Positions 1-6,904 are shown, numbered from the stretch's first letter. The stretch is DNA of 7,007 nucleotides from an uncultured Selenomonadales bacterium (GCA_947167555.1 CAMVIO010000105.1:1-7007); one strand, 5' to 3'. Notes: generated by a model from the letters alone, not told the origin. Translations and numbers: made by a program.

Positions 1-40
1 ACATCAGGCGTGTGAAAAAATCATCAACGGAGGAATCCTT

Positions 41-823
41 ATGAAGCAGTACATCGTGGACGCGTTTACAGACAAGCCTTTCGCGGGCAACCCCGCCGCG
101 GTATGCGTGACGGAGGCGCCGCTTTCCGACGGCTTCATGCAAAAGCTGGCGATGGAAAACAATCTTTCGGAGACGGCGTATCTCCTGCGGGAAGGGGAGG
201 GCTGGCGGCTTCGCTGGTTCACGCCGGGGACGGAGGTGGATCTCTGCGGCCATGCGACGCTGGCCTCATCTTTCGTCCTGCTGAATTACTATGAGAAAGA
301 AAACGACGCCGTGCAGTTTTACACGCGGAGCGGGACATTGACCGTCGCGCGAAAGGGCGGGCAGTACGAGATGGATTTCCCCGTCTGCCCGCAGCGGGAG
401 GTTCCGGTCACGGACGATATGGAAGCGGCTTTCGGCATTCGCCCCGTCAAGGCGCTCTTGGGGGACGACCTTGTCTGCGTCTTTGACGACGAGGAAGAAA
501 TCCGGCGCATGGCGCCCAATCAAACGCTGCTGATGAAACTGGACGGCAGAGGGCAAAGCGTCACCGCTTCCGGCACGGACTGCGACTGCGTTTCCCGCAG
601 TTTCTTCCCGAAGCTCGCCGTCCCCGAAGACCCGGTTTGCGGATCGGCCCATTGCCAGATTGCTTCGTATTGGGCCGAGGCCACGGGAAAATCGGAAATT
701 CATGCCTACCAAGCGTCAAGGCGCGGCGGCCATCTGTATTGCCGCTTGCAGGGAAACGGACGCATCGCCATCAGCGGCGAAGCGGCGCTGGTCGCCGTTT
801 CCGAAATTGTCGCGAAAGAATAG
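41..823 (+). CDS. PhzF family isomerase/epimerase-like protein
   Basis: A 260-residue protein of the PhzF (phenazine biosynthesis PhzC/PhzF) fold, a family of two-lobed cytosolic enzymes related to diaminopimelate epimerase that isomerise small substrates by acid-base chemistry. Visible family marks are the N-terminal VDAFTDKPFAGNPAAV, Glu44 in NLSETAYL (the expected catalytic acid), DLCGHATLA at about 67-75, EDPVCGSAH at about 196-204 and QASRRGG at about 224-230. These are the usual substrate-pocket loops, and the length is near the family norm of 260-290. The start is set by GGAGGA at 29-34, 6 bases before the ATG, and by the typical PhzF N terminus; the frame remains open to the left edge without another Met. 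It ends just before a strong terminator and converges with the UvrA-like operon. The true substrate is unknown, since most PhzF proteins outside phenazine clusters are uncharacterised, and nothing else here suggests phenazine synthesis. Confidence 0.93.
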   Translation: MKQYIVDAFTDKPFAGNPAAVCVTEAPLSDGFMQKLAMENNLSETAYLLREGEGWRLRWFTPGTEVDLCGHATLASSFVLLNYYEKENDAVQFYTRSGTLTVARKGGQYEMDFPVCPQREVPVTDDMEAAFGIRPVKALLGDDLVCVFDDEEEIRRMAPNQTLLMKLDGRGQSVTASGTDCDCVSRSFFPKLAVPEDPVCGSAHCQIASYWAEATGKSEIHAYQASRRGGHLYCRLQGNGRIAISGEAALVAVSEIVAKE

Positions 824-859
824 AAAACCGCCGGACGAAAATCATCGTCCGGCGGTTTT
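824..859. terminator. Bidirectional intrinsic terminator between convergent genes
   Basis: A perfect 15-bp stem (824-838 with 845-859) encloses a 6-base loop. The arms begin with AAAA and end with TTTT, so the hairpin followed by a U run is produced on either strand. It begins one base after the PhzF stop codon and lies about 60 bases beyond the stop of the leftward UvrA-like gene, where a shared terminator for convergent units is expected. The GC-rich core (CCGCCGGACGA) makes it strong. Confidence 0.9.
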
Positions 860-919
860 TGCCGTCAATACCTGAAAAATTCTTTTTGTTTTCCGCATAT
901 TCGCCCGGACTGCCTCCGG

Positions 920-3445
920 TCATGCGCGCGAATCCTGCGCGATATATCGTCCCGTGACGCTCTTTTTCGACGCGGCGACTTCTTCCGGCGTGCCGCAGGC
1001 CACGACGCGGCCGCCCGCTTCTCCGCCGCCCGGGCCCATGTCGATGATGTAGTCGCTGTTTCGGATGACGTCTAAATCGTGCTCGATGACGACGACCGTA
1101 GCGCCCGCTTCCACCAGCTTGTGGAATACCCCGAGGAGCACTTGCACATCTAAGGGGTGCAGGCCGATCGTCGGCTCGTCGAAAACGAAGACCGCGTCCT
1201 CCTGCGTCTTTCCCATCTCGGCGGCCAGCTTCAGCCGCTGGGCTTCGCCGCCGGACAGCGCGGGCGTGTCCTCGCCGAGCGTCAGGTAGCCGAGACCAAG
1301 CCCGTCCAGTACGGCTAATTTGTTGTAGGTTTTTTTCGAGGCGGAGAAGAGGGGCATCGCCTCCCGCACCGTCATTTGCAGAAGCTCCGGCAGGGTGTAG
1401 GACTTTTCCGATTTCTTCGGCGTCCAGCGGATTTTTTCCGCGTCTTTGCCGTAGCGCGCGCCTTGGCAGTCCGGGCAGGGAATCGTCACGTCCGGCAAGA
1501 ACTGCACGTCGAGGGAAATCTGCCCCGTGCCGTCGCAGGTGGGGCAGCGGAGTTTCCCAGTGTTGTAGGAAAACGCGCCCGCGCCGAGTTTTTGCGCTTT
1601 GGCTTCCTTTGTCGCGGCGAAAAGTTTTCTGAGATCGTCCAGCACGCCGCTGTACGTCGCCAGTGTGGAACGGATATTGATGCCGATGGGCGTCGCGTCG
1701 ATGAGATTGGCGCGGGCAATGCCGTCCGCCTCCACCGCTTTGATGTGCTCCGGCAGTTTTTTCCCTTCGATCTGCGCTTTCAAGGCGGGAATCAGGCTTT
1801 CCAAGACCATCGTGGTCTTGCCGGAACCGGACACGCCCGTCACGGCGGTCAGCCGCCCTTTGGGGATTTCGACGGAAAGCTCGTGTACGGTGTGGAGCGG
1901 CAAGGTCTCCAGCCGAATCCGCCCTTTGGCGAACAATTCTTTCTTGTCGATGCGCTCCCGCGATATTTTCGTCTCTCCCGTGAGGAAGGGCGCGATTTTC
2001 GACGCTTTGCTTTTCGCGACTTCTGCCACGCTGCCTTTCGTGATGACCGTGCCGCCGTCGCTCCCCGCCAGCGGCCCCATCTCGATCATGTAGTCCGCGT
2101 GCTTCAGGACCTGTACGTCGTGGTCGACCAGCACCACCGTATTGCCGTCGGCCACAAGGCTGTCCATCACATTCATCAGCCCTTCGAGGTTCGACGGGTG
2201 CAGGCCGATGCTCGGCTCGTCCAGCACATAGAGCACGCCCGTCGTCTCGTTTCGCACCGCGCGGGCAAGCTGCACCCGCTGGCGCTCGCCGTTGGAAAGG
2301 GTGCTGCTGGCCCGGTCGAGGGAAAGATAGCCAAGCCCCAAATCTTTCAGCCGCTTCGCGTTGTCGAGAAACGACCGGATAATATTTTTCGCCATCGGGC
2401 GAAGCTCCTCCGGCAGCGTTTCGGGGACGGACTTCACCCACGGGATCAATGCGTCGAGCGTCATGGACGTGGCCTCGGCGAGATTCTTCCCTGCAAGCAT
2501 GGATTTCCGGATCGTTTCCGAGAGCCGCGTGCCGTGGCAGTCCGGGCAGGTGCCGACCCGCAGGAATTTTTCCACCCGCTTCATGCCCTTTTCGTCCTTG
2601 ACGTGGGACAGCGCGTTTTCCACCGTGTAGATGGCGTTGAAATAAGTGAAGTCCATTTCCCCCGCCGCGCCGGTCTTTTGGATTTGATAGACCATGTGGT
2701 GCTTGACCGCCGGGCCGTGAAACACGATCTCGCGTTCCTCTTTCGTCAGCTCGCGAAAGGGGACGTCCGTCCGCACGCCGAGGTCGCGGGCGATGTCCTT
2801 CATCAGCGACCACATCAAGGTCTGCCACGGCAGCACCGCGCCCTCGTCGATGGAAAGGGACTCGTCCGGCACCAGCGTGGACTCGTCCACGACGCGATGA
2901 ACGCCCGTGCCGCCGCAGGTGGGGCAGGCGCCGTCGGAATTGAAGGCCATAGCCTCGGCGCCGGGGCCGTAAAATTCCTCGCCGCATACCTCACAGCGCG
3001 TCGGCTGCATCAGCGCCACCGCCATGCTGGGCTTCGCCAGATGGCCGTTGGGGCAGGGGTGGCTGCCGAGACGGGAGAAGAGCAGCCGCAGGCTGTTCAA
3101 AAGCTCCGAGGCCGTGCCGAAGGTGCTGCGCACGCCGGGAACGCCGGGACGCTGCCGCAGCGCGAGGGCGGCGGGCACATGGCGCACTTCGTCCACATCC
3201 GCTTTTCCCGCTTGGGAAATGCGCCGCCGCGTATAGGTGGAAAGCGCTTCCATGTATCGGCGCGAACCTTCGGCGTAAAGGGTGCCGAGGGCCAGCGACG
3301 ATTTGCCGGAGCCGGACACCCCGGCGATGGCGGTCAGCTTCCCCAGCGGAATTTCCACGTCGATATTTTTCAGATTATGCGCCCGCGCGCCGCGCACGAT
3401 GATATGCTGCGGTACGGGCGCTCTTTTTATATCTTTCTTGTCCAT
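920..3445 (-). CDS. uvrA2: Class II UvrA-like (UvrA2) tandem ABC ATPase
   Basis: An 841-residue tandem ABC ATPase of the UvrA family, which binds damaged DNA as a dimer. Domain I has Walker A GVSGSGKSS (about 42-50), a Q-loop region near 98, zinc-type pairs CPTC (174-177) and CPDC (300-303), signature LSNGERQR (383-390), Walker B VLDEPSIGLHP and the VDHD switch His. Domain II has Walker A GVSGSGKTT (537-545), CPTC (634-637) and CPDC (657-660), the canonical signature LSGGEAQR (730-737), Walker B VFDEPTIGLHP and IEHD. Only about 43 residues separate RLGSHPCPNG from FNSDGACPTC, where housekeeping UvrA carries the much longer UvrB-binding domain. With the short total length (UvrA is about 940-950), this marks a class II protein. 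The chosen ATG follows GGAGG by 7 bases; an ATG 12 codons upstream has no comparable site. It is last in the HxlR-esterase operon. Class II members are known from drug-producer self-resistance (DrrC) and as accessory repair proteins; the role here is inferred. Confidence 0.93.
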   Translation of the reverse strand: MDKKDIKRAPVPQHIIVRGARAHNLKNIDVEIPLGKLTAIAGVSGSGKSSLALGTLYAEGSRRYMEALSTYTRRRISQAGKADVDEVRHVPAALALRQRPGVPGVRSTFGTASELLNSLRLLFSRLGSHPCPNGHLAKPSMAVALMQPTRCEVCGEEFYGPGAEAMAFNSDGACPTCGGTGVHRVVDESTLVPDESLSIDEGAVLPWQTLMWSLMKDIARDLGVRTDVPFRELTKEEREIVFHGPAVKHHMVYQIQKTGAAGEMDFTYFNAIYTVENALSHVKDEKGMKRVEKFLRVGTCPDCHGTRLSETIRKSMLAGKNLAEATSMTLDALIPWVKSVPETLPEELRPMAKNIIRSFLDNAKRLKDLGLGYLSLDRASSTLSNGERQRVQLARAVRNETTGVLYVLDEPSIGLHPSNLEGLMNVMDSLVADGNTVVLVDHDVQVLKHADYMIEMGPLAGSDGGTVITKGSVAEVAKSKASKIAPFLTGETKISRERIDKKELFAKGRIRLETLPLHTVHELSVEIPKGRLTAVTGVSGSGKTTMVLESLIPALKAQIEGKKLPEHIKAVEADGIARANLIDATPIGINIRSTLATYSGVLDDLRKLFAATKEAKAQKLGAGAFSYNTGKLRCPTCDGTGQISLDVQFLPDVTIPCPDCQGARYGKDAEKIRWTPKKSEKSYTLPELLQMTVREAMPLFSASKKTYNKLAVLDGLGLGYLTLGEDTPALSGGEAQRLKLAAEMGKTQEDAVFVFDEPTIGLHPLDVQVLLGVFHKLVEAGATVVVIEHDLDVIRNSDYIIDMGPGGGEAGGRVVACGTPEEVAASKKSVTGRYIAQDSRA

Positions 3446-3458
3446 GTCGTTGCCTCCG

Positions 3459-4151
3459 TTACGCCCCCAATATCCACGCAATCCCTTTTGCCATCCGTTC
3501 CGGCGCGTTCTGAAAATGATTGCCGGGATTCAGCTCGAATACAGTATTGACGCCCGTGCTTTCGTACCGCGCATAGAGGGCGCGGGTGTTGTCCTCCACC
3601 GTGCGAAGGATTTTGTTCCGCGTCTTCGCCTCCTTGTCGCCGAGGGAAAAATAGACGCGCTCCGGGCTTTTTATCGGTTCATGTTTCCGTGCGAAATCCA
3701 AGAAGCCGGGGAACCAAAAAGAGCCGGAGGCGCTGGCGATCCGCGAGAACCGATCTGTCCGGTAGGTCGCGTAGACGGCGAACAGCCCCGCCAGCGAGTA
3801 GCCCGCCAGCGCGAGAAACGAGGGCGCGGCGGAAAGCCGCGACAAGATTTCGGGCAGGATGTTGCCCGTCAACGTCGCAAGGTAAGCGTCCGCGCCGCCC
3901 GTGCAGGGCGTGTCGCCCTTGAAGAGCGGCGGGCTTTCCCACGGGGACATCTCGTCGTCCCAGCGGAGGCCGCCGACGGCGGCGAAGGAAAAATCCGCGC
4001 CCGTCATGCCCCGCGCCTTTCGATATACGTCCTCGCCTTCGCCCTGTACCGTGTGCAGCAGCACCAGCGGGGCGTTTCCTTTTTCCGAGGGGAAAAGCGC
4101 CACCGTTTTTCCCGCCGCGTTCCACACGTCCGATGGAAATGCCATTCTCAT
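3459..4151 (-). CDS. Alpha/beta-hydrolase-fold serine esterase
   Basis: A protein of about 230 residues resembling the putative esterase (esterase D/Fes/IroE-like) group of alpha/beta hydrolases. The nucleophile elbow GYSLAG puts Ser119 as the catalytic serine, Asp172 in SLGDKEAKT fits the acid and His212 in NPGNHF fits the base, in the normal order and spacing. An early LVLLHTVQGEGEDVY segment resembles the oxyanion-side strand of the fold. No signal peptide or membrane segment is seen, so it should be cytosolic. The first ATG overlaps the HxlR stop as ATGA, while a second ATG two codons in (at 4145) sits at better spacing, 9 bases, from AGAGGA; either start is possible. Its stop lies inside the ribosome site of the UvrA-like gene, so the three genes are almost surely one transcript. 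The substrate is unknown: an ester drug, a siderophore or a thioester are all possible. Confidence 0.85.
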   Translation of the reverse strand: MRMAFPSDVWNAAGKTVALFPSEKGNAPLVLLHTVQGEGEDVYRKARGMTGADFSFAAVGGLRWDDEMSPWESPPLFKGDTPCTGGADAYLATLTGNILPEILSRLSAAPSFLALAGYSLAGLFAVYATYRTDRFSRIASASGSFWFPGFLDFARKHEPIKSPERVYFSLGDKEAKTRNKILRTVEDNTRALYARYESTGVNTVFELNPGNHFQNAPERMAKGIAWILGA

Positions 4152-4552
4152 TTATCCTCTTTCGCTTCGTAAATTTCTTTTTCGTATTTGAAGCCCCAGT
4201 TCATGATCGCGTAGAACACGGGCAGAAGGTCGCGCCCCATGTCCGTCAGCGAGTATTCCACGCGGAGCGGGACTTCGTTGAACTGCTCCCGATGGACGAG
4301 TCCGTCCTCCTCCAATTCCCGGAGGCTCTTGGTCAGCATCGTGTTGGTGATGCCGGGCAGGTCCTTTTTGAGCTGCCCGAAACGCACGCTGTCATAAATG
4401 CACATCTCATACATGAGCTGGGACTTCCAGCGGCCTTGCAGCATGACGAGCAGCGGCGTCACCGGGCAACGCCCGTCCTCCGTCACGATGCCCTGCTTGA
4501 CCTTTTCGAGATATTCCTCATAGCTCATGTATTCCTTTGGTTTCGTCGTCAT
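4148..4552 (-). CDS. HxlR family winged-helix transcriptional regulator
   Basis: A 134-residue regulator of the HxlR (DUF24, MarR-like) family, small dimeric winged-helix proteins that often sense electrophiles, oxidants or aldehydes and control adjacent genes. The family pattern is clear: GRCPVTPLLVMLQGRWKSQLMYEM (about 27-50) is the first helix with the conserved Cys29, then VRFGQLKKDLPGITNTMLTKSLRELEEDGLVHRE (about 56-89) is the helix-turn-helix, followed by the wing VPLRVEYSLTDMGRDLLPV. Cys29 lies where YodB/HypR-type members carry their redox-sensing cysteine. The start is firm, as AAAGGAGG (4559-4566) lies 6 bases upstream. It is the first gene of the operon with the esterase and UvrA-like genes, and such regulators commonly control their own operon. 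Cys51 is the only other cysteine in the protein. Confidence 0.93.
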   Translation of the reverse strand: MTTKPKEYMSYEEYLEKVKQGIVTEDGRCPVTPLLVMLQGRWKSQLMYEMCIYDSVRFGQLKKDLPGITNTMLTKSLRELEEDGLVHREQFNEVPLRVEYSLTDMGRDLLPVFYAIMNWGFKYEKEIYEAKEDK

Positions 4553-4626
4553 ATCGCGCCTCCTTTAGGAAACAACGATTAAGTCAATTCGTGCATCTGT
4601 CGAGGGATTTTTCCGGATGTCTAGGA

Positions 4627-4668
4627 AAATGCCTCGAAGTCGTAGCAGAGCTACATCGAGAGGCATTT
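4627..4668 (-). terminator. Imperfect hairpin, possible terminator of the adenylation-GNAT operon
   Basis: Nested arms AAATGC/GCATTT, CTCGA/TCGAG and GTAGC/GCTAC with an AGA loop form one imperfect stem with small bulges. On the minus strand it is followed by a short T run (GCATTTTCC), about 60 bases past the GNAT stop codon. It may end the upstream operon and partly insulate the HxlR operon. The T run is short, so it may be weak or work as a leader structure instead. In the rest of 4567-4728 I see no gene and no convincing promoter: a TTGACT box at 4582-4587 has no fitting -10, because that position falls in the HxlR ribosome site. Confidence 0.5.
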
Positions 4669-4728
4669 GACAACGACAGCCGGGAAAAGAACCGACAGAG
4701 GCGCGGAGGGACTTATTCGGTGTTTCCT

Positions 4729-5202
4729 TTATTCCAATTTCATATAATCTTTCATTTCATGAAAACCCAACGCACGGTAAAGCCGCTTGCCGCCCTCCGA
4801 GGTTTCGAGATAGATTTTTTCCGCGCCTTGCGTCTTCGCTTGGCCGATCAGCCATTCGCAGACGGCTTTGGCGACGCCCTTGCCCCGATACGGCGCGCGG
4901 GTGTAAATATTCATCAGGTAGGCGCATTTGCCGCTCCGGTTGTCCGGCGAAGGCATTTCCCGGTACAGGCAGACGCCGCCGCACCCGGCGATTTCGCCGC
5001 CGGCATAAGCGGCGCAGGCGATATGCTCGCCCGCGTCTATCGCCGCGAGATAATAGCGGCGGTTTTCCTCCCGAAGCGCCGCCCACGCCGCGCGGTCCAG
5101 CTCCTTTTTTTCCTCGGCGAAGACCGTTCCCAAAACTTCCATGCGGAGGGAAAGCAACAGTTCCAGATCCGAAGCGGACAGCCGCCGTATTTCCGCGTTC
5201 AT
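4729..5202 (-). CDS. GNAT family N-acetyltransferase
   Basis: A 157-residue GNAT-fold protein, expected to transfer an acetyl or other acyl group from a CoA thioester to an amine. Strand-helix motif A is visible as CAYLMNIYTRAPYRGKGVAKAVCEWLI (about 93-119) with the pyrophosphate-binding RGKGVA at 106-111. Motif B is LYRALGFHEMKDYMKLE at the C terminus (about 141-157), where the LGF turn is typical. The N-terminal MNAEIRRLSASDLELLLSLRMEV is the usual first strand and helix. The frame runs far upstream without a stop, but the start is placed at 5202, where ATG overlaps the TGA of the adenylation gene as ATGA, with AAAGGAAG (5214-5221) 11 bases upstream. It should therefore be translationally coupled to that gene, suggesting that both act on the same pathway. 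The acceptor cannot be read from sequence. Confidence 0.9.
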   Translation of the reverse strand: MNAEIRRLSASDLELLLSLRMEVLGTVFAEEKKELDRAAWAALREENRRYYLAAIDAGEHIACAAYAGGEIAGCGGVCLYREMPSPDNRSGKCAYLMNIYTRAPYRGKGVAKAVCEWLIGQAKTQGAEKIYLETSEGGKRLYRALGFHEMKDYMKLE

Positions 5203-6680
5203 GCCGCCGCCCGCTTCCTTTCCGGCGCGGGGAGTGCGGCCGTGTCCACTTTGCCGTTGGCGTTGAGCGGCAAGCGCTCCATTTCCACGAAGAACTCCGG
5301 AATCATGAACTCCGCCAAATACTCTGCCAAATACGCCTTGATGTCCGGCAGGGCGACGCCCTCGTCCCGCTTGACGATGTAGGCGACCATGTAGGAAAGC
5401 TGCCGGTCGTCTGTCTGGGGGCGGACGCAGGCCTGCCGCACCAAGCCGGATTGCAGCAGCACATTTTCCACCTCGCTGACCTCGACGCGCTTGCCCAAGA
5501 TCATGATCTGCGTGTCCTTGCGGTGCAGGAACGCGATATTCCCGTCCGGCAGGCAATAGCCGAGGTCGCCGCTATGGTACATGCGCCGTCCGTCGGCCAG
5601 CGACTCGAAGGCCGCGTTCTCCTTTTTTCGGTCGCCGAAATAGCCGAGGGAAACGCCGCCGCCCAGGATGCAAATCTCTCCCGTCCTGCCCTGCGGCGCT
5701 TTGTTCCCGTCCTCGTCCAGAATCACGATTTCCGCCCCTTGGATCGGCTTTCCCACGGGATACGTCCCGTCGGGCAGGGGCGCGCCCTCGGAGCAGTTGT
5801 AGTAAGAGGCGCATACGGTGGTCTCCGACGGGCCGTAAGTATTGTAAACCGCCGCTTTGCCCACCAGCCGATCCACATACGACGCCCGCAGTACGTCGCC
5901 GCCGCTGATCAAAAGCCGAAGGCTCGCCGGAATTTCCGGCAGGTCGTTCATTTCCTGCAGCAGATACGGGAAGCCGCTGATGATAGTGACCTGCGCGGCT
6001 TTCGCAAAGCGCATCAGCCGCCCGATATTTTCCTTGTCCCTTGCCGAGGGAATCGCGAGCGCCGCGCCGGACAGCAGCGCGCCGAAGGTTTCCTCCACGA
6101 AAATGTCAAAGGAACACACCGAGTATTGGAGCACGACGTCGCGCACGCCGGGACGGAACTCCTTGCGGAACGCCCGGATGTAATGCAGCACGTTTCCGTT
6201 GCTCACCGTCACGCCCTTGGGTTTTCCCGTCGTGCCGGAGGTGTAAAGGATATAGGCGGGAGCTTCGCCGCCTCCGCGTGGGGAAAAAATCGGCGCGCGC
6301 TCGTCGATGGGTTCCCCGCGCTCCACGAAAACGCAGGGGATTTCCCGCACCAAGCCGCGATATTTTTCTTGGGTGACGACGCTGTCCACTCCGGCGTCGG
6401 CCATCATGAACCGAATCCGTTCCCTCGGAAACGTCGGCTCCGCCGGGACATACGCCGCGCCGCGCTTCAACACGGCGAGAATGGCGGCGATCATTTCCGC
6501 GGAATGATCCATGATGACGCCGACGCGGCGGCATCCCTCCGGCAGCCGCGCCGCGATCGTGTCCGCCAATCGGGAAAGCTCCTCCCGGCAAAGCCGTCGT
6601 TCCCCGTCCAGCACCGCGAAAGCCTTGGGGGCTTGTCTTTCTTTTTGCTGAAACGCGTCGATTATATTGCACACTTCCAT
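5199..6680 (-). CDS. Stand-alone NRPS-type amino-acid adenylation domain enzyme
   Basis: A 493-residue ANL-superfamily enzyme consisting of one adenylation domain: ATP plus an amino acid gives the aminoacyl-AMP and pyrophosphate. Core motifs appear in order: A2 LKRGAAYVPAEP (71-82), A3 LYTSGTTGKPKG (145-156), A4 FDIFVEETF (191-199), A5 NTYGPSE (280-286), A6 GEICILGGGVSLGY, A7 YHSGDLG (368-374), A8 HRKDTQIMILGKRVE (386-400), A9 LAEFMIP and A10 LPLNANGKVD with catalytic Lys477. Asp192 matches GrsA Asp235, which holds the substrate alpha-amine, so an alpha-amino acid is expected. Hand alignment gives a pocket code of D-I-E-Y-I-G-T-V-C-K. The protein ends right after A10, with no carrier or condensation domain. 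The start at 6680 has AAAGGAGA 6 bases upstream; an in-frame ATG 31 codons earlier would lie across the promoter. It is first in the operon with the GNAT gene. DltA-like or other free-standing ligases are the alternatives. Confidence 0.92.
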   Translation of the reverse strand: MEVCNIIDAFQQKERQAPKAFAVLDGERRLCREELSRLADTIAARLPEGCRRVGVIMDHSAEMIAAILAVLKRGAAYVPAEPTFPRERIRFMMADAGVDSVVTQEKYRGLVREIPCVFVERGEPIDERAPIFSPRGGGEAPAYILYTSGTTGKPKGVTVSNGNVLHYIRAFRKEFRPGVRDVVLQYSVCSFDIFVEETFGALLSGAALAIPSARDKENIGRLMRFAKAAQVTIISGFPYLLQEMNDLPEIPASLRLLISGGDVLRASYVDRLVGKAAVYNTYGPSETTVCASYYNCSEGAPLPDGTYPVGKPIQGAEIVILDEDGNKAPQGRTGEICILGGGVSLGYFGDRKKENAAFESLADGRRMYHSGDLGYCLPDGNIAFLHRKDTQIMILGKRVEVSEVENVLLQSGLVRQACVRPQTDDRQLSYMVAYIVKRDEGVALPDIKAYLAEYLAEFMIPEFFVEMERLPLNANGKVDTAALPAPERKRAAA

Positions 6681-6712
6681 AAGAAATCTCCTTTCATCGT
6701 TCCGATGTATCA

Positions 6713-6740
6713 AGCATACCATCTCCGAAAAATAAAGCAA
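6713..6740 (-). promoter_or_regulatory. Predicted extended -10 promoter of the adenylation-GNAT operon
   Basis: On the minus strand a TTGCTT -35 (6735-6740) is followed after 16 bases by TATGCT (6713-6718), preceded by TGG so that it forms an extended -10 (TGNTATGCT). It lies about 30 bases upstream of the adenylation-gene start and before the AAAGGAGA ribosome site (6687-6694). The -35 matches the consensus poorly (3 of 6), so the extended -10 or an activator may compensate. Confidence 0.55.
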
Positions 6741-6768
6741 GTACGCAGTTTTTTCGTACATAGTACGC
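6741..6768. promoter_or_regulatory. GTACG repeat cluster, candidate operator
   Basis: Three copies of a GTACG element abut the -35 box: GTACG at 6741-6745, the inverted CGTAC at 6755-6759 and GTACG at 6763-6767. The outer GTACGC copies are direct repeats 22 bases apart, about two helical turns; the right pair forms CGTAC-ATA-GTACG, and the left pair an inverted repeat with 9 bases between arms. Placement just upstream of a weak -35 fits an activator or repressor site. The protein is unknown; the HxlR protein of this window is one candidate. Confidence 0.5.
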
Positions 6769-6809
6769 GCCATGATACCAAGCCGGATCTTGACCGGAGT
6801 GTTTCCGAA

Positions 6810-6825
6810 TGTTTCACGTGATAAG
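6810..6825. other. Degenerate parS-like ParB site
   Basis: TGTTTCACGTGATAAG matches the parS consensus TGTTTCACGTGAAACA in 13 of 16 positions, including the first 12. It lies 112 bases from the exact site on its right. It could be a weak ParB site or the remnant of a duplicated one. Its right end overlaps the left arm of the neighbouring hairpin. Confidence 0.5.
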
Positions 6826-6862
6826 AGACTGTTGAAAGCGTCAGCTTTTTACAGTCCCTTAT
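6821..6862. repeat. Long imperfect hairpin (MITE- or REP-like candidate)
   Basis: Arms ATAAG/CTTAT, GACTGT/ACAGTC and AAAGC/GCTTT stack with only a few mismatches around a GTCA loop, giving a 42-base near-palindrome. On the plus strand the inner part ends in GCTTTTT, so weak terminator activity is possible. The outward arm sequences (AGACTGTTGAAAGC and GGACTGTAAAAAGC) look like paired transposon ends, but no transposase or target duplication is visible. Confidence 0.6.
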
Positions 6863-6878
6863 GCAGGCGAAGCCTGTA
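6862..6878. repeat. Small GC-rich hairpin
   Basis: CAGGC-GAA-GCCTG, a 5-bp stem with a GAA loop, is extended by a G-T and a T-A pair. It directly follows the longer hairpin and shares its last base, so the two may be parts of one repeat unit. No T run follows on either strand. Confidence 0.4.
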
Positions 6879-6904
6879 ACAAACGAACATAATCTGAAAG
6901 AGCG

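Noticed and set aside
771..2987. Leftward open frame (738 codons) in another frame of the UvrA-like gene
   Set aside because: Its composition is dominated by Arg, Gly and Ala, as expected of an out-of-frame GC-rich reading, and it runs over the terminator and into PhzF.
3446..3481. Twelve-codon N-terminal extension of the UvrA-like protein
   Set aside because: The longer start overlaps the end of the esterase gene and lacks a ribosome site, while the inner ATG has GGAGG at ideal spacing.
1376..3550. Long rightward open frame (724 codons) opposite the UvrA-like gene
   Set aside because: It is an antisense shadow: it has no recognisable domain, and it covers the well-supported UvrA-like gene and part of the esterase gene. 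High GC content makes long open frames on the opposite strand common.
4567..4728. SOS (LexA) box or clear promoter for the HxlR-UvrA-like operon
   Set aside because: A damage-response box was looked for because of the UvrA-like gene, but no GAAC-N4-GTTC type match is present, and the -35-like boxes have no acceptable -10 partner.
6681..6773. 31-codon N-terminal extension of the adenylation enzyme
   Set aside because: It spans the predicted promoter and the ribosome site, and adenylation proteins normally begin close to the helix seen after the inner ATG.
5451..6821. Rightward open frame (456 codons) opposite the adenylation gene
   Set aside because: It has no family motifs and covers the complete set of adenylation core motifs on the other strand, as well as that gene's promoter.
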